From the NCBI GenBank assembly GCA_902729315.2, contig LR746265.1, positions 2,646,892 through 2,710,891 of the forward strand: a stretch of 64,000 nt of DNA. Reading direction: 5' to 3'. The DNA is from Spirodela intermedia (lineage: Eukaryota; Streptophyta; Magnoliopsida; Alismatales; Araceae). The translations under genes were made by a program, and so were the position numbers. The notes beneath the pieces were generated by a model, which did not search any database, had not been told where the DNA came from, and worked only from the letters and a program-made list of their open reading frames with translations. Below, piece after piece: positions 1 to 11,400 of the stretch (its first letter is position 1; each line of letters opens with the position of its first letter).

Positions 1-96
1 TCTCAGATATAACTGGCTGAATTAGGATAATGTGCTGTAGGTTGCAAACAATCTTTCATGTATTATGGATTTTATGCAAAAATTATCATTTTGCAG

Positions 97-2223
97 GGAA
101 AGCGTGGTATTGAAAAGCAACCATTTCAGCTTCCTGATTTCATTGCTGCTACTGGAATTGAAAAAATTCGCCAGGTAAAAAGAAGTAACATAAGGAATTC
201 TATTTTTTTTGGTTGATTGATAAGATCCCTTTTTATTTTTAAGAAAATGTTACATTGTCTATCAGAGTAACTTGATAGTAATTGTTGTAACCCATATGCT
301 TTGTTGTACCCACAGGCCTACATTGAGAAGGAAGATAGTAAGAAATTGAAACAGAAGCAGCGGGAGCGCATGCAACCAAAGATGGGGAAGATGGATATTG
401 ACTACCAGGTCCGCCTTGTTTTGGGGTTTGCATTCTGAAATTTAATTTTCATTCTCTTATTACTATTGTCTTTATACCCTGTCAGGTTGACTATTACTCA
501 TTGACTGGAATTCATTAAAATAAACGAAAAACTTTCCTTTCAGGTTCTTCATGATGCGTTTTTTAAGTACCAGACTAAGCCGAAGTTGACGACACACGGT
601 GATCTTTATCACGAAGGAAAAGAATTTGAGGTATGTCCAGTGTTTTGCACCCTGATGTGAACAGACTCGTGTGTATTTCCTTATGATGTCAGATTCCTCG
701 GTATTTTTTCCGTGCAACGATGGATGATTCCATAATATTTCCTTTGGATACATTTTATTGATGATAATTGTTAGGCAAGCGGACTGATTATTTATTTTCC
801 TTGGATGAGAAGTTTCTCAGAAAATTATGTTCATCATATCAATAACCGATACTGGAACTGTGATGATCGCCATTCCAAGTGGCCATCCTTGCAGTTTTCT
901 AAAAAATTGCAATTAGCTAGGGAGCATTTTCCGGTCTGGGAGCTTATAAAATGTTATGTATTTCGTCACCCATCTTCGGGGGAAAATAGACCCTAAAACC
1001 TGAACATCTTATACTGTCAATTAGTCTGTTCTCTAATTTATCTGCTCCAGGATATATCAGTTCGACTGTGTTGCAGAGTCAGGAGCGCAAGGATTAGTTG
1101 TATGGCCCTCTTTTTACATCATATCCATTTGGAGCTCATTCGATACGCTTTAGGCTATAATAGATGATAACTGTCTACTTCGTCGTGTAAAACAAAATTT
1201 TCATGATTTTTTTGGCATATTAAATGGTTTTATTGATTATGACAATAATTTTCTAATGAAGATAAGTCTTAGGACTCATTTGATAACGGTTGAGTTTCTT
1301 ATAAAATATTAAATCTAGTATTTCATGTCTTAGACGAGAGTCTATTATTGAATTTCTCAATAGGAAGGGAACCAAGAGACAAGTACTTACCTTAAGTACA
1401 AATATTTGCTATTTGAATCATGTAGTAAAAATTGGGTTCAATTGACGCAAAGAAAAATCAGCCATGCTGCTGTTTTTTCTCCGTAACTCCTCTTTCAAGT
1501 CAAAAGTGGCCAACTGTTTTTTTGCTCTGTTGCTTCTCATTCTTTCTGTCTTCATAGTTTATGAACTTGATTCTTGATTCGCATGTGCGACAGGTCAAGC
1601 TACGAGAAATGAAACCAGGTACCCTCTCACATGAACTGAAAGAAGCTCTTGGTATGCCTGATGGTGCCCCTCCCCCATGGCTCATCAACATGCAGGTCAG
1701 TTGCTCAGTAACCTACGCGGGTGATATCAAATCACGAAACGTGCATCTGTAACCTAACCAAAATTTTCCTTCACAGAGGTATGGCCCCCCGCCATCGTAT
1801 CCTCATCTGAAAATTCCTGGCTTAAATGCTCCAATCCCTGCTGGAGCTAGCTTTGGGTATCATCCTGGTGGCTGGGGCAAACCCCCTGTTGATGAAGTGA
1901 GTTTGACTTCTTCTTCTTCTTGTTCTTCTTCCAAATAACTACGTTCCCTCATCTGGACAGAACCAGTATATGAAATATTTAACCTAACTTGTTGTTTTTT
2001 TAACGAATAGTACGGACGTCCTTTATATGGTGATGTCTTTGGGCTTCAACAACAAGATCAACCAAACTACGAGGTAGTACATTTATTTCTTTCCCGCAAT
2101 TATTTCGCCACTCTTTGGAAGAATTGCTGTCTAAAACTTCGGCTAGATTTTTGTCATGATTCGCCATTTCGAATTCAGGAAGAACCAGTAGACAAGAGCA
2201 AACACTGGGGTGATCTGGAGGAA

Positions 2224-2255
<32 letters not shown>

Positions 2256-3469
2256 GATGGAGGAGGAAGAACTGGAGGCGGGCATTCAGTCTGTCGACAG
2301 CCTTTCAAGGTGCTCTATGTTTCTTCCGACTGCCAAAATCGAATCGATTAGTCTGTTGTATCTAATGCACTGTATTTATTTTTTCAATGCAGCACTCCTA
2401 CTGGCGTGGAGACCCCCGATGTCATCGACCTCCGTAAACAACAGAGGAAGGAGCCCGAGAAACCACTTTATCAAGTACTTATCAGAGACACTGTGTTCCC
2501 TTCTCTCTTTCCTTCGTCAGTTATCTTCTATTGGATTTTCTCATCTCTGTGCCCGAAATCTTAGGTTCTGGAAGAGAAAGAAGAAAGGATTGCTCCTGGG
2601 ACTCTCCTTGGCACGACCCACACGTAATGCCTTTGTCCTTTCTTCGCTACATTCGGATATGTTTTGGGGATTCCATAGCCTAACTCACCTGATGCTCGAG
2701 GAACCGGAACTGAACTAATCTCCTTTCTCTCTGTGAACAGGTATGTTATTGGGACACAGGACAAGAGTGGCGCCAAAAGGGTGAGTTTTAAACATCTACA
2801 TGAATAATATTTATTTATTTATTTATTTATTTTCCTCTCGATTTTCCGGCTTGGTGGTCTGCGCCACGTGGCGATATGTTTGTTGCTCGTAAATGGTCAA
2901 ACAGAGGCAGATTCTTTTCTAGAGATTACGTGAAATCCAGCCTTGACGTGACCCATTCCACAATTTTTTAATCTGATGTAATCCATCTTACCCCGTTCTC
3001 AGGTTGACCTGCTACGTGGGCAGAAATCAGACAAGGTGGATGTTACCATACAACCGGAAGAGTTGGAAGCCATGGAGGATGTTCTTCCGGCAAAGTGCGT
3101 CGACCTGCAGATGTTTCTTGATCATTTTCTTAGAATACCCAATCGGATGGCCGTTGATCTTCAGATGTTTCTTGAACATCTTATGAAAAATAGACAATTG
3201 GATGGCCGCTGATCTTTGGACCTGTTTCGCAGATACGAAGAAGCGAGGGAAGAGGAGAAGCTGCGGCATCAGAAGGAAGACTTCAGCGACATGGTCGCGG
3301 AGGTGCGTCTGGGCAAATATGTCCTCGAATTTCCTCAGTCCGCCTTGGAGTCGGCTCTAACCGGAGATCTCTCTCTCTCTCTCTCTCTCTGTCGCAGGCT
3401 GAGAAGAAGAGGAAGCGCAAGATGCAGGAGAAGGAAGGGAAATCAAAGAAGAGGGACTTCAAGTTCTAG
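97..3469 (+). CDS. SF3B2: Splicing factor 3B subunit 2 (SF3B2/SAP145), 3' part
   Basis: Core protein of the U2 snRNP SF3b complex, which helps anchor U2 snRNA at the branch site in the nucleus. Only the C-terminal part lies here; the gene enters from the left edge. Exons: 97-174, 316-408, 544-630, 1594-1695, 1777-1896, 2011-2073, 2179-2309, 2393-2474, 2565-2623, 2741-2780, 3003-3094, 3233-3302, 3398-3469. All introns are GT-AG and the frame holds to TAG at 3467-3469. The first exons encode the end of a DUF382-type domain (including VLHDAFFKYQTKP). They are followed by a PSP proline-rich domain (KLREMKPGTLSHELKEALG, then APPPWLINMQRYGPPPSYPH). Next come a long run of glutamates around 2217-2277, a TPTGVETP motif and a basic lysine-rich tail ending RDFKF. 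The identification rests on this domain order and on near-invariant PSP residues. The N-terminal SAP region and start codon are outside the window. Confidence 0.95.
2801..2831. repeat. TTTA microsatellite in SF3B2 intron
   Basis: A short run of TTTA units lies inside the intron between the exons ending at 2780 and starting at 3003. No function is implied. Confidence 0.8.
3369..3391. repeat. CT microsatellite in the last SF3B2 intron
   Basis: About eleven CT units form the polypyrimidine tract directly before the acceptor AG at 3396-3397. The repeat therefore probably serves as part of the 3' splice signal. Confidence 0.8.
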
Positions 3470-4282
3470 GCGGGTTGACCTCGATCCCCTCCGACGAGCT
3501 GCTGGCCGGAGTTATGATAGGTCGTAATGGAAAGATTCAACGCTACACATCACTGAGTTCTGTAAACCCGCTGACCTGTGCTCTTGTCCCTTTTAAATGG
3601 AGACTATGCATGCCCCTCTTCAGTTGGGAGATATGTGTCTGTGGTTATTTCCCGCCATTTGAAGATGCCTTAGAAGCTGTAAGCCTGTCGAAGGTCAACT
3701 TATGAGCCGACGTGGTTGCTTCATCGTTGACCCACAAGGTGGGCCACGTCGCTGGCCCTTGTCTACGTAGAATGCCGTTGACTCGGCGGTCTTCTGGCAG
3801 GCAGCGTCAATGCCCGCTCCCATGGACGGTCAGCGGAGCTCCCCCTTTCTGTCCTCCAAGGTTCAGCTTGGGTGGAAGTTCATCAATCTTTGTTCCCGAA
3901 TTTACTTTTAAAAAAGGGTTCTCGAAGAGAGAATCTCCGACCCACTGAAGAGGGTTGACCTCAGATCCCAGAGAAGATTTCTAATGGGTCCCTCCTGATC
4001 TTCCCCGCGGCTTTCTTACGGCGGTCGCATGCCCTGCCGGTGGTTTAATTGTCCCTAAATCTTATCTTGCCACTCTCGGTCAAACTCTGAAGTGGTTGGA
4101 TCATCTGCGATGGAATGAAAGAAAGAGATCTGCCGGCATTCTTATTATCCTCAGATTTTTACAAGGGATGAACGAACGCGCCACGGCCTGAGGTCCGATG
4201 GCCGTCTGGACCTCCGGCTAGTACACGACGCCCCTCGCCGGTTCTCCACGACGGCGAGAGCGATGAATGAAAAGAGGGCGGA
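3470..4282. other. Spacer between convergent SF3B2 and POR genes
   Basis: The first few hundred bases are presumably the SF3B2 3' UTR, and the right end is presumably the POR 3' UTR on the other strand. An 8-bp inverted repeat (3708-3715 against 3744-3751, arms around ACGT) is present. I see no convincing gene here: the open frames are short and have no family signature. Confidence 0.6.
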
Positions 4283-5647
4283 CTAAGCCAGACCCACGAG
4301 CTTCTCGCTCAGCTCCCACACCCTCCGAGCTTTCTCGGGGTCGCTGGCCTCCTCGGAGAGCTGGTTCTCGAAGGACGCCGAGTTCTGGTTCCAGCTCCAG
4401 TAGACCCCCGACTTGGTGAGGGAGGGCTCGCCCACCACCTGTAGCAGCGACAGAGAGAAATATAAGTCAGCACCGGCGGCGGAAAGGGACGATGGAGGGG
4501 GAGAGGGAAGTTGACGAACCTGCGCGAGCCGCTTGCCGGCCTCTTCCTCGGAGACGAAGCCCTTGGTGATGTACTTCTGGAATGGGGGGAAGAGGAGCCT
4601 GAAGAGGGGGATGTGCTCCCTGAAGAGCCCCGTGGTGGCGATGCAGCCGGGGTAGAGGGACGCGAAGGTGATGCCCGTCTCCTCGTGGAACCGCCGGTGG
4701 AACTCCTGCATGCTCAGCATGTTGCAGACCTTGCTGTCCTTGTACGCCTTGGCCCCGTCGAAGTCGCCGCCGTTGATCATGGAGGCCGTGTTCAGCCCGG
4801 TCAGCCCCCCCGCGAGCCCTCGCAGGTCCCCCAGGTCCGCCTTCGGCGGCACGTTCCCTGCCACCGTGTTGGTGTTGCCGGTGATGGAGCCGACGATGAT
4901 GAGCCGCCGAGATGGGTAGTCAGACTTGTTGAGGTCCTCCAGCATGAGCCGGGAGAGAAGGTAGTGGCCTAGGTGGTTGACCCCCACGCTGAGCTCGAAA
5001 CCGTCGGCGGTGAAGGTGGGCTCCTTGGCGGTGGGGAGGTAGACGGCGGCATTGCAGACGAGGGCGTCGAGGGGCTTCCCGGAGTTGCGGAAGTTGTCGA
5101 CGAACTGGCGCACGCTGTCGAGGGAGGCGAGGTCAAGGTGCATGACGTCGTAGCTGTCCTTGTTCATGCCGGCCGACTTGGCCGCCCTCTCGGCCTTGAG
5201 GAAGTCCCTGCAGGCCATCGTGACGTGCCATTTCCCCGTCTCCGCGAGCACCTTCGCCGTCGCCAGGCCGAGCCCCGACGAGGCCCCCGTGATGATCACG
5301 TTGCCCTTCCTCAGCGTCTTCTTCCCGTCCGCCGGCCCGCGGGTCACCGCCGGTGTCGCCACCGCCGCCGTCTGAGCTCTCACGCCCCCCACGGACACGA
5401 TCCTCTGCGAATCAAAAAAGAAGAAGAAAGGTTGATGAAATTCGAAAGCTTTTATTCCGACGATTTCATGGGTTCTCCTCGAGAGTTAAACGGTCCACCC
5501 ACCCACCTTGGGGCAGCTGTTCTTCGAGCTCAGAGATGAGATAAAGTCCGACTTGCCGTGGTCGGAGAGGGAGACTCCAAGGAAGCTGGTCTCCTTGCGG
5601 GCGGAAATGGTGGAAGGAAGGAAGGAAGCGGCGGCCTGCAGAGCCAT
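4283..5647 (-). CDS. POR: Light-dependent NADPH:protochlorophyllide oxidoreductase, plastid
   Basis: Reduces protochlorophyllide to chlorophyllide with NADPH and light, in etioplasts and chloroplasts; it is the light-requiring step of chlorophyll synthesis. Exons in order on the minus strand: 5647-5507, 5404-4520, 4438-4283, giving 393 residues, normal for the family. Residues 1 to about 60 are Ser/Ala-rich and begin [12 protein letters not shown], as expected for a plastid transit peptide. TGASSGLG (about 86-93) is the Rossmann NADPH-binding motif of short-chain dehydrogenases. YKDSK (about 268-272) supplies the catalytic Tyr and Lys. The C-terminal stretch VYWSWNQ is typical of PORs. Oddity: the second intron (4439-4519) is 81 nt, in frame and stop-free, so its retention would add 27 residues. 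I removed it because [16 protein letters not shown] joins LAQ directly in the family and the GT and AG ends are good. I cannot tell PORA, PORB and PORC apart by eye. Confidence 0.96.
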
Positions 5648-5761
5648 CTTCTCCGGCGGCGGCGGCGTTTCTCTCTGATGACTGTGGAGAAGACGGTGGT
5701 GAGAAGTATTGCAGAGAAGCTGCCGCTGTAGTTCTGACGGAGCTTTCGACGGCGGATCGAT

Positions 5762-5769
5762 TTATATAG
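5762..5769 (-). promoter_or_regulatory. TATA box of POR
   Basis: CTATATAA on the minus strand lies about 115 nt upstream of the POR ATG at 5647. This would put the transcription start near 5735 and give a 5' UTR of roughly 90 nt. The start site is inferred. Confidence 0.7.
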
Positions 5770-5825
5770 TGGCGGGGTGGAGCCACCCAGGGCAAACGCG
5801 TTAAGGATAACTTGCGGTGGAGGTG

Positions 5826-5865
5826 GATAAGGAGATAATTCCAGGCTGGGAGCCCGCCACGTCGG
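5826..5865. promoter_or_regulatory. I-box plus GACGTGG element in POR proximal promoter
   Basis: GATAAG at 5826-5831 reads as an I-box and CCACGTCGG at 5857-5865 as an ACGT-core, G-box-like element. They lie 60-100 bp upstream of the POR TATA box. I-box plus G-box pairs are a known arrangement in light-regulated plant promoters. Their use here is inferred. A CCAAT motif follows at about 5874 and another GATAAG at 5916-5921. Confidence 0.45.
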
Positions 5866-6354
5866 CTGAATCTACCAATAAGGCTTCGCCGCAGGGATTT
5901 TTTCCCCCTCACGATGATAAGATATTATAACAGCTCTCACTGTCCCGCCGGATATTTTGTCCTCTTTTCCGCCAACGTTATGAGGGGATCTTTACGGCTT
6001 TTTTTAATTAAATTATTCCATTTAAAATACTATATAACACGACTCATATTGAAAATTTTCCCTTTTAAAAATATTATTTCAAATAGTTACTTTTTTCTAT
6101 AAAGTATTTCTTATTTATTATGTGTTACAAAGTATGAAAAATATCTGATATTTAGATTTTTTTTTCCCTTTGGGGTCGCTATCACTTATCTGTGCCCGGT
6201 GCATCCCGTGATCCGAACCTGCCGCCGTTGTGCGTTTCACCGTCCACCGGAGAGGTGCGCATCCAGAGTGAGTGAGACATTGGAGAGGTTCTCTTCCAAA
6301 AGGCGGGAAGGGTGTATGGAATGGAATCCGACGGGATCTGACCCTGTGGCTTTT

Positions 6355-6399
6355 CACGTGGATTTCACGTGGACCGAACTATTCTTTTTACGACACGTG
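6355..6399. promoter_or_regulatory. Cluster of three G-boxes (CACGTG)
   Basis: Perfect CACGTG palindromes sit at 6355-6360, 6366-6371 and 6394-6399. The first two are embedded in two copies of TTCACGTGGA, 11 bp apart. The cluster lies about 590 bp upstream of the POR TATA box and about 1.15 kb upstream of the Dof ORF, in the spacer between these divergent genes. In Arabidopsis, G-boxes at POR genes are bound by PIF and HY5-type factors; binding here is inferred. Confidence 0.6.
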
Positions 6400-7282
6400 T
6401 CCGGTCTCTCTTCTGCGGCACTGGAACCGGCGGGAAGGAGGGGACCAGAAGAAGAGGCCCAAATAGATGGAGGGGGAGCCTGGATCTCTCCCTTAAATGG
6501 GCTTGAGACTCTCTAATCATCTCTGAAAATGGGCCTATCAAGTCCGTAGCCTGTTGTCTATTTGGGCTGACGGCGACATGCGGGCGGCGGCCGTGGAAAC
6601 GGTTACTTCCTCCTCTGCGGCGGAGGGGGGCCGACAAAGGAGACGTATGCGTGCAGGCGGATGGGCAAACGCAGCGCACTGGTGGCAGCGGGGGCGGTGG
6701 GGACGGCGGCACGAGAGCGCCCGACGGAGGTGGGGGGAGGGAATGGCCCAGGAGAGGCAGACGAGGGGACTTCCTGTCTCGGCAGTGATCGGCGTGCCAA
6801 GGAAGAAGGTCGCCCATCGGGAGGGCTCGCTGGGCTGAAAACTCTCCGGCTGATCCCTCCACGCATTCACCGCAGGAAAGCTCGGATATTGTCAAAAAAA
6901 TTGAGTCGCTTCTATGAAACATCAGTCGAAAATGATCGGCACGTACGTCATATTTTTGATAATGTGGTCCGTGGCTGGTCGCAGGGGCCCGGAGGGACCT
7001 GTGTGAATGCATGCACATGAATAGACGAACAGAGAAGATCGGGTGCACCAGCAAAGCCGTGATCTTGCGGAGAAATTATGGCAGAAAGAGCACACCACCC
7101 CACCAGCGCATGTACTCCATCATCCATCCCCCACCACCGCGGCCACCACCTCTGACTCCCCCACTACCCTCCATCCAGATAAGTCAGTCAACCGTGGAGT
7201 CATCCAGAATATCATCCCTCTCTCTCTCTAGCTCTCTCTTTTTCTGAGAGCAAGTAGGATGAGTTGTTTCTGGAAGTGGGGG

Positions 7283-7300
7283 GGAGGTTCGAACCCACCA
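7283..7300. other. tRNA T-arm/B-box-like palindrome in Dof leader
   Basis: GGTTCGAACC is a 10-bp perfect palindrome matching the pol III B-box consensus. On the minus strand, an A-box-like CGCCTAGTGG lies about 100 nt upstream of it. No cloverleaf can be folded, so this is not a tRNA gene. A remnant of a tRNA-derived SINE is possible but unproven. Confidence 0.25.
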
Positions 7301-7552
7301 GTCTCCGCAGAGATCGACAGGCCCACTTACTTCTCCCCGCCTGGCTCGACCCGTCTGTGCTCGGCATTTTTCCTTCCACCACTAGGCGAGCCCCACTCAT
7401 GGCCACCTCGTCTTCCTCCTCTTTCGACTACTCTCCCCCAAGGAATGAATGAACAGGCCGACGCGCAGGCTGTCAGTTCCTCCTCTTCCCAAAATCTCAA
7501 CACCGCCGCTGTGCAAAATCCTTCGTGTTCTTGACGATCAGATTTGCAGGGA

Positions 7553-8290
7553 ATGTCAACGAGTGGAGGGGTGGAATTCCATCAGATGGGAGGGGGGAAG
7601 CTGCAACATCGGCGACCGCCGCAGCCGCAGCAGGGGCAGCCGCTGAGCTGCCCTCGCTGCAACTCCGCCAACACCAAATTCTGCTACTACAACAACTACA
7701 GCCGGTCGCAGCCGCGGTACTTCTGCAAGGCCTGCAGGCGGCACTGGACCAAGGGCGGCGCCCTCCGCAAAGTCCCCGTCGGCGGTCGCCGCAAGGCCAA
7801 GCGAGTCCACGACTCCCGCCGTAGGTCATCGGTCGCAAATTCTGCCGCCAGCGACGGGAACGCCACGCCAGTTAGCAGTCCATCGTCCTTTGGGGGCGAC
7901 CTTCTGCTCTTCTCAAACGGCGGCCTCCCGGCTGAGCTTCTGCCTCTTCCTCCTCTGCTGCCTCAATTCTCGATGATTTCTTCACAAAATATCGACGATA
8001 GAGGCGAGTACTCTCCCTTCACCTCGCCCTCGTCCCTCCCGCTCTTCAACTTCGCGAGGCAGAACGACCTGGCCGGCGTAGACGCCGGCATGATGGCCCT
8101 CACCGGGTCCCCAGCGACGCCATGGGAGTTGCTGCCGTCGTCCGCGTGCCATGGCGGAACCATCGGCATGAGCAGCGGCCTGGGAGCCATCGAGCCCTCA
8201 CCATCTTCTACCTATTGGGACAGCTGCTGGGACGACCTCGCCGGGTTTCTCCCCCTTGACCACGAAGACCGTCCGCCGCTGCCACTCTAG
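7553..8290 (+). CDS. Dof-type zinc-finger transcription factor
   Basis: Plant-specific nuclear DNA-binding protein; Dof proteins recognise AAAG cores. The 245-residue product has a complete Dof domain at about 31-84. The zinc ligands are C33, C36, C58 and C61 in the spacing C-X2-C-X21-C-X2-C, within [17 protein letters not shown] and [15 protein letters not shown]. The domain ends [10 protein letters not shown], slightly shorter than the common PVGGGCRKNKR form, and this basic tail may help nuclear import. The remainder is Ser/Pro-rich and low in complexity, as is usual in this family. I chose ATG 7553 because a TGA at 7532-7534 closes the frame upstream. An AG just before 7550 could instead be an acceptor for an intron with an upstream exon, as many Dof genes have one, but I found no convincing donor. 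An in-frame ORF lies directly upstream of that TGA. The subfamily is not determined. Confidence 0.93.
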   Translation: MSTSGGVEFHQMGGGKLQHRRPPQPQQGQPLSCPRCNSANTKFCYYNNYSRSQPRYFCKACRRHWTKGGALRKVPVGGRRKAKRVHDSRRRSSVANSAASDGNATPVSSPSSFGGDLLLFSNGGLPAELLPLPPLLPQFSMISSQNIDDRGEYSPFTSPSSLPLFNFARQNDLAGVDAGMMALTGSPATPWELLPSSACHGGTIGMSSGLGAIEPSPSSTYWDSCWDDLAGFLPLDHEDRPPLPL

Positions 8291-8497
8291 AAGGTTTTAA
8301 CCGGATGCAATTCAGTGCACTGGTACCAAAGGCTAGCTTAGCTCTCTTTTTCTGTCTGCCTTGGCTTGTAAGACGAAGCTTGAAGAGGAGGAAACGGTGT
8401 GTGAAGCCTCTGAAACACCCATCATCATCTTCTGAACACAAACGCGGATAAACCCCCAAGCGGCGCCGTCGCTGCCGCCGTCGCTTTGACCGGCCAC
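8291..8497. other. Short shared 3' spacer between Dof and WDR44-like genes
   Basis: Only 207 bp separate the two convergent stop codons. The two 3' UTRs must be very short or overlap as antisense. No terminator-like element is evident. Confidence 0.6.
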
Positions 8498-11400
8498 TCA
8501 GATCCGCGACGGGCATCCAAAATTCTGAAATATTCTGATTTCGCCGCCACGGCCAGCGGTCACAACCACCATCCCCCACGCTGATCTGCTCCTCAGCTGC
8601 ACCTCCCCACCGCTGAAACCTCCGCTACTCCGGAGGCCCTCCTTCCCGCCCGCTGCAACAAGCAGCTTCTCCTCCGGCCACGTTGCAGAAACCCTCTCGG
8701 TGAATTGGTCGACCTTCTCGCTGGGGAAGACCCGCTGCTGGCTGGGCTCGTCCACAACCTGCTGCATCTTGGCACTTGGAGGAGCCTGCTCACGGCGATG
8801 GCCGCCCAGCGCTTGAAGCAGCGTTTTAGAACAGCCGGCGACTGGCCAGGCAACCGCCGCGGACACGTCCCTGCAGTGGAAGTGCTCGTGCGACTGCGTG
8901 ACGCCGACGCCGGATCTTCTCCTACTCGCCCGCGAGCCGGAGTCGTACCTCCACACGCAAACGTGGGAGTCCTCGCTGGGGCAGATCACGTATTCCCCAT
9001 CCGCAGTGAAGGACCCCGCAATCTGGCTGCTGGTGTTCCGGATGCCTGCTGCGGCGAGGATGGAGTTCTAAGAATTGTAACGCCAGCCAAGAGGATTCCT
9101 AGAACAGTTGCCCAAGAAATCATATAATAAAAAATGCTGGGTTATGTTTTCACCTTTGAATTTATGAACCAAATCGAGACCGTCGATAACTCGGATCCGT
9201 GAGTCTGCGGATGTAACGAGAACCTCTGACGAGCTCCCCGGAGCAAACTGTACAGTAAAAATTAATCAGAACGACGGGATTTAAAGGGTACAGATCATGC
9301 GATTAGGTACGCCAGTGGTAGATCTTAGATTCGCCCATCAGCTGGGTACCTGAAATCCAGTTATTTTCTTGTGGTGGGATCTCTTCTTCTTGTTCTGCAG
9401 GTTAATCTGCCTCCTCTGCTGCAGCTTATTCTCTGAGGAGAATGAACAAGGTAAAATGACGACAGAAACCATGGGATCCAATCGGCCTTACCTGAAAAGT
9501 ATTAATCGAGTAAAAGATATTCTTTATTGTACGAGTGATTGGCTCTACCTGATGTGTCATATAAATGGCAGCTTCCCTTGTGCGAACCCACCAATGCACC
9601 CTTCGGAAAGGAAGAGAAATATGTATCAGCTTTCTTAAAAATGTTAGGGTAGCGGAGGATCGGGGAGCTGCACTAAGAACAGAAAAAGAATGACAAAATA
9701 GAAAAATCGGGAGAACGTTCAGCATAGTTAATACCTGGCCATCGGGTCTGTAGCAAACGGCAGTGATCATCTCACGCAGATCATTCCAGTCAACAACTTG
9801 ACGATCTCTGATACTCCATATGCGAACTTTTGCATCCAAAGATCCACTGATAAAGTAGTTGTCATCAACCGGGTTGAATTGGATGCAGGTCACTGCAGAC
9901 ACCAAGAGTAAGATTGTTCATGCTATACGTCTGTCGACAATATCAGAGTAGATATTAGAAACGAGATCTGGACCAAAGTGCAGTTTTATATACCATAGTC
10001 ACTATGTGAGAAAATCTTCAAACAAGAATTACTTGACATGTGCCACAGTCTGACTGTCTTGTCCATCGAGGATGAAAGTAGATGCTGGAAATGCACAAGA
10101 ACCCAATGATTAAGAATGAGAAGATGAAACGTAGAATCACTCCCAAAACTCATACACCATTTGTCTTGTCTCCTCTCATATATTGCATCAGAATACTTTT
10201 TTTCCTCCCCTTAGAAATACCACTCTAAAATCCCATTTTTCAAGATTGGAGAAAAAGAACCGGATTAGTTGCCACTATGAATCATAAAACGTGCCCCACT
10301 CTTACCCACCGTGCAACCACATTCTCCCACTTTCTTGTGACTCCTGCCCCCCCCCCCCTCCCCCCCCCAAAATAAAAAAATAAAAAAATAAAAAAAATCT
10401 CCAATCCCCAGCTCTTGATGGATTAGACAGGAATCCTTGATCCGAGTCATGTCAGCAGACTTCTGGGAATATTGATGTGACTAATCAAATCCCAATATAT
10501 TGCCTCCTATGTTATAATGTGGCATAATGTGGCATAATGTGGCATAATGTGGCGTCATAAGTTAGTGCTCTAAGTTTAAGTGGAAGATTGAAATCAGAAG
10601 CTGTGTCTCATCCGTAGCCATTTTTGGTAAAAATCTGAAAAATTACAGTATCTGGATTATGCCTTCTCAAGTCACCCCGGCCACTCAACACCCAAGGCAA
10701 TGCTAAGTTGCAAGTAGTTAACATAAATCTCACAGATCTTTTTCTATTTCTTGAGCACATGTTATGATGGTGTAATTTTCCCAAGAGATTTACCACGGAA
10801 CTAACGATGTAGATATCGAAATGGTCGTTAGTTTTGTCGATATCTACATCTTTATGAGGTCGTTAGTTTCCCAAGAGATTTACCACGGAAGATAGGAAGA
10901 TGATAATATCATTGGATGAGGAACCAAAAGAAGGAGAGTTTACAGTGATAATAAAAATATGATCTAATCAACCGTTTAGATTTTTGGAAGCAGAGCAGCA
11001 TCGTCCTAGTTCTAAAAACTTTATGTGAGATACAGATTATGCAGCGACACTTGCTCTTGGGAGACGCTGGATGCAAAGAAGTTTGTAGAGGAATCAGAAC
11101 GATGCCACGACTTCTTATTGACGTTTTGGTGCTACTCAATTGTATGCTGTACACCACTGGATTAGAAACTGCAGACAAAAAGATCATCATGGAACTTTCA
11201 GCATAGTTTGATGTCATGAAGTGCTCCTCTGGTTGTTTTTCAAAGGCAAGCTTATCGAATGGACAACACTAAGATTTTTCCAGAGGTACAGTGATTGGGT
11301 AGAAGCCTCTTGAATGAAGCTCTCTGTAGTGTTGGGAAAGGAAAATGCCCTCAATGTCAAAAGGGTGTGCCTCCATATTGTTCCCTTGATTCAACCATGG

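Larger units (their letters stand above)
5920..7552. other. Divergent spacer between POR and Dof
   Basis: Apart from the elements listed separately, this spacer has three parts. There is an AT-rich stretch (6000-6170), a GC-rich stretch (6540-6830) whose open frames carry no recognisable domain, and a CT-rich leader before the Dof ORF (about 7205-7245). The leader region contains upstream ATGs, for example a 17-codon frame beginning at 7399. I see no further gene. Confidence 0.5.

Noticed and set aside
4511-5539. Long plus-strand open frames opposite POR
   Set aside because: They are antisense shadows of the GC-rich POR exons. The minus strand has the full POR motifs and these frames have none.
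7265-7400. tRNA gene suggested by GGTTCGAACC
   Set aside because: No acceptor stem, D-arm or anticodon arm can be matched, and the A-to-B box spacing is too long.
10346-10398. C-run followed by A-rich repeats as a possible retroposon tail
   Set aside because: No adjacent element body or target duplication is visible; treated as low-complexity sequence.
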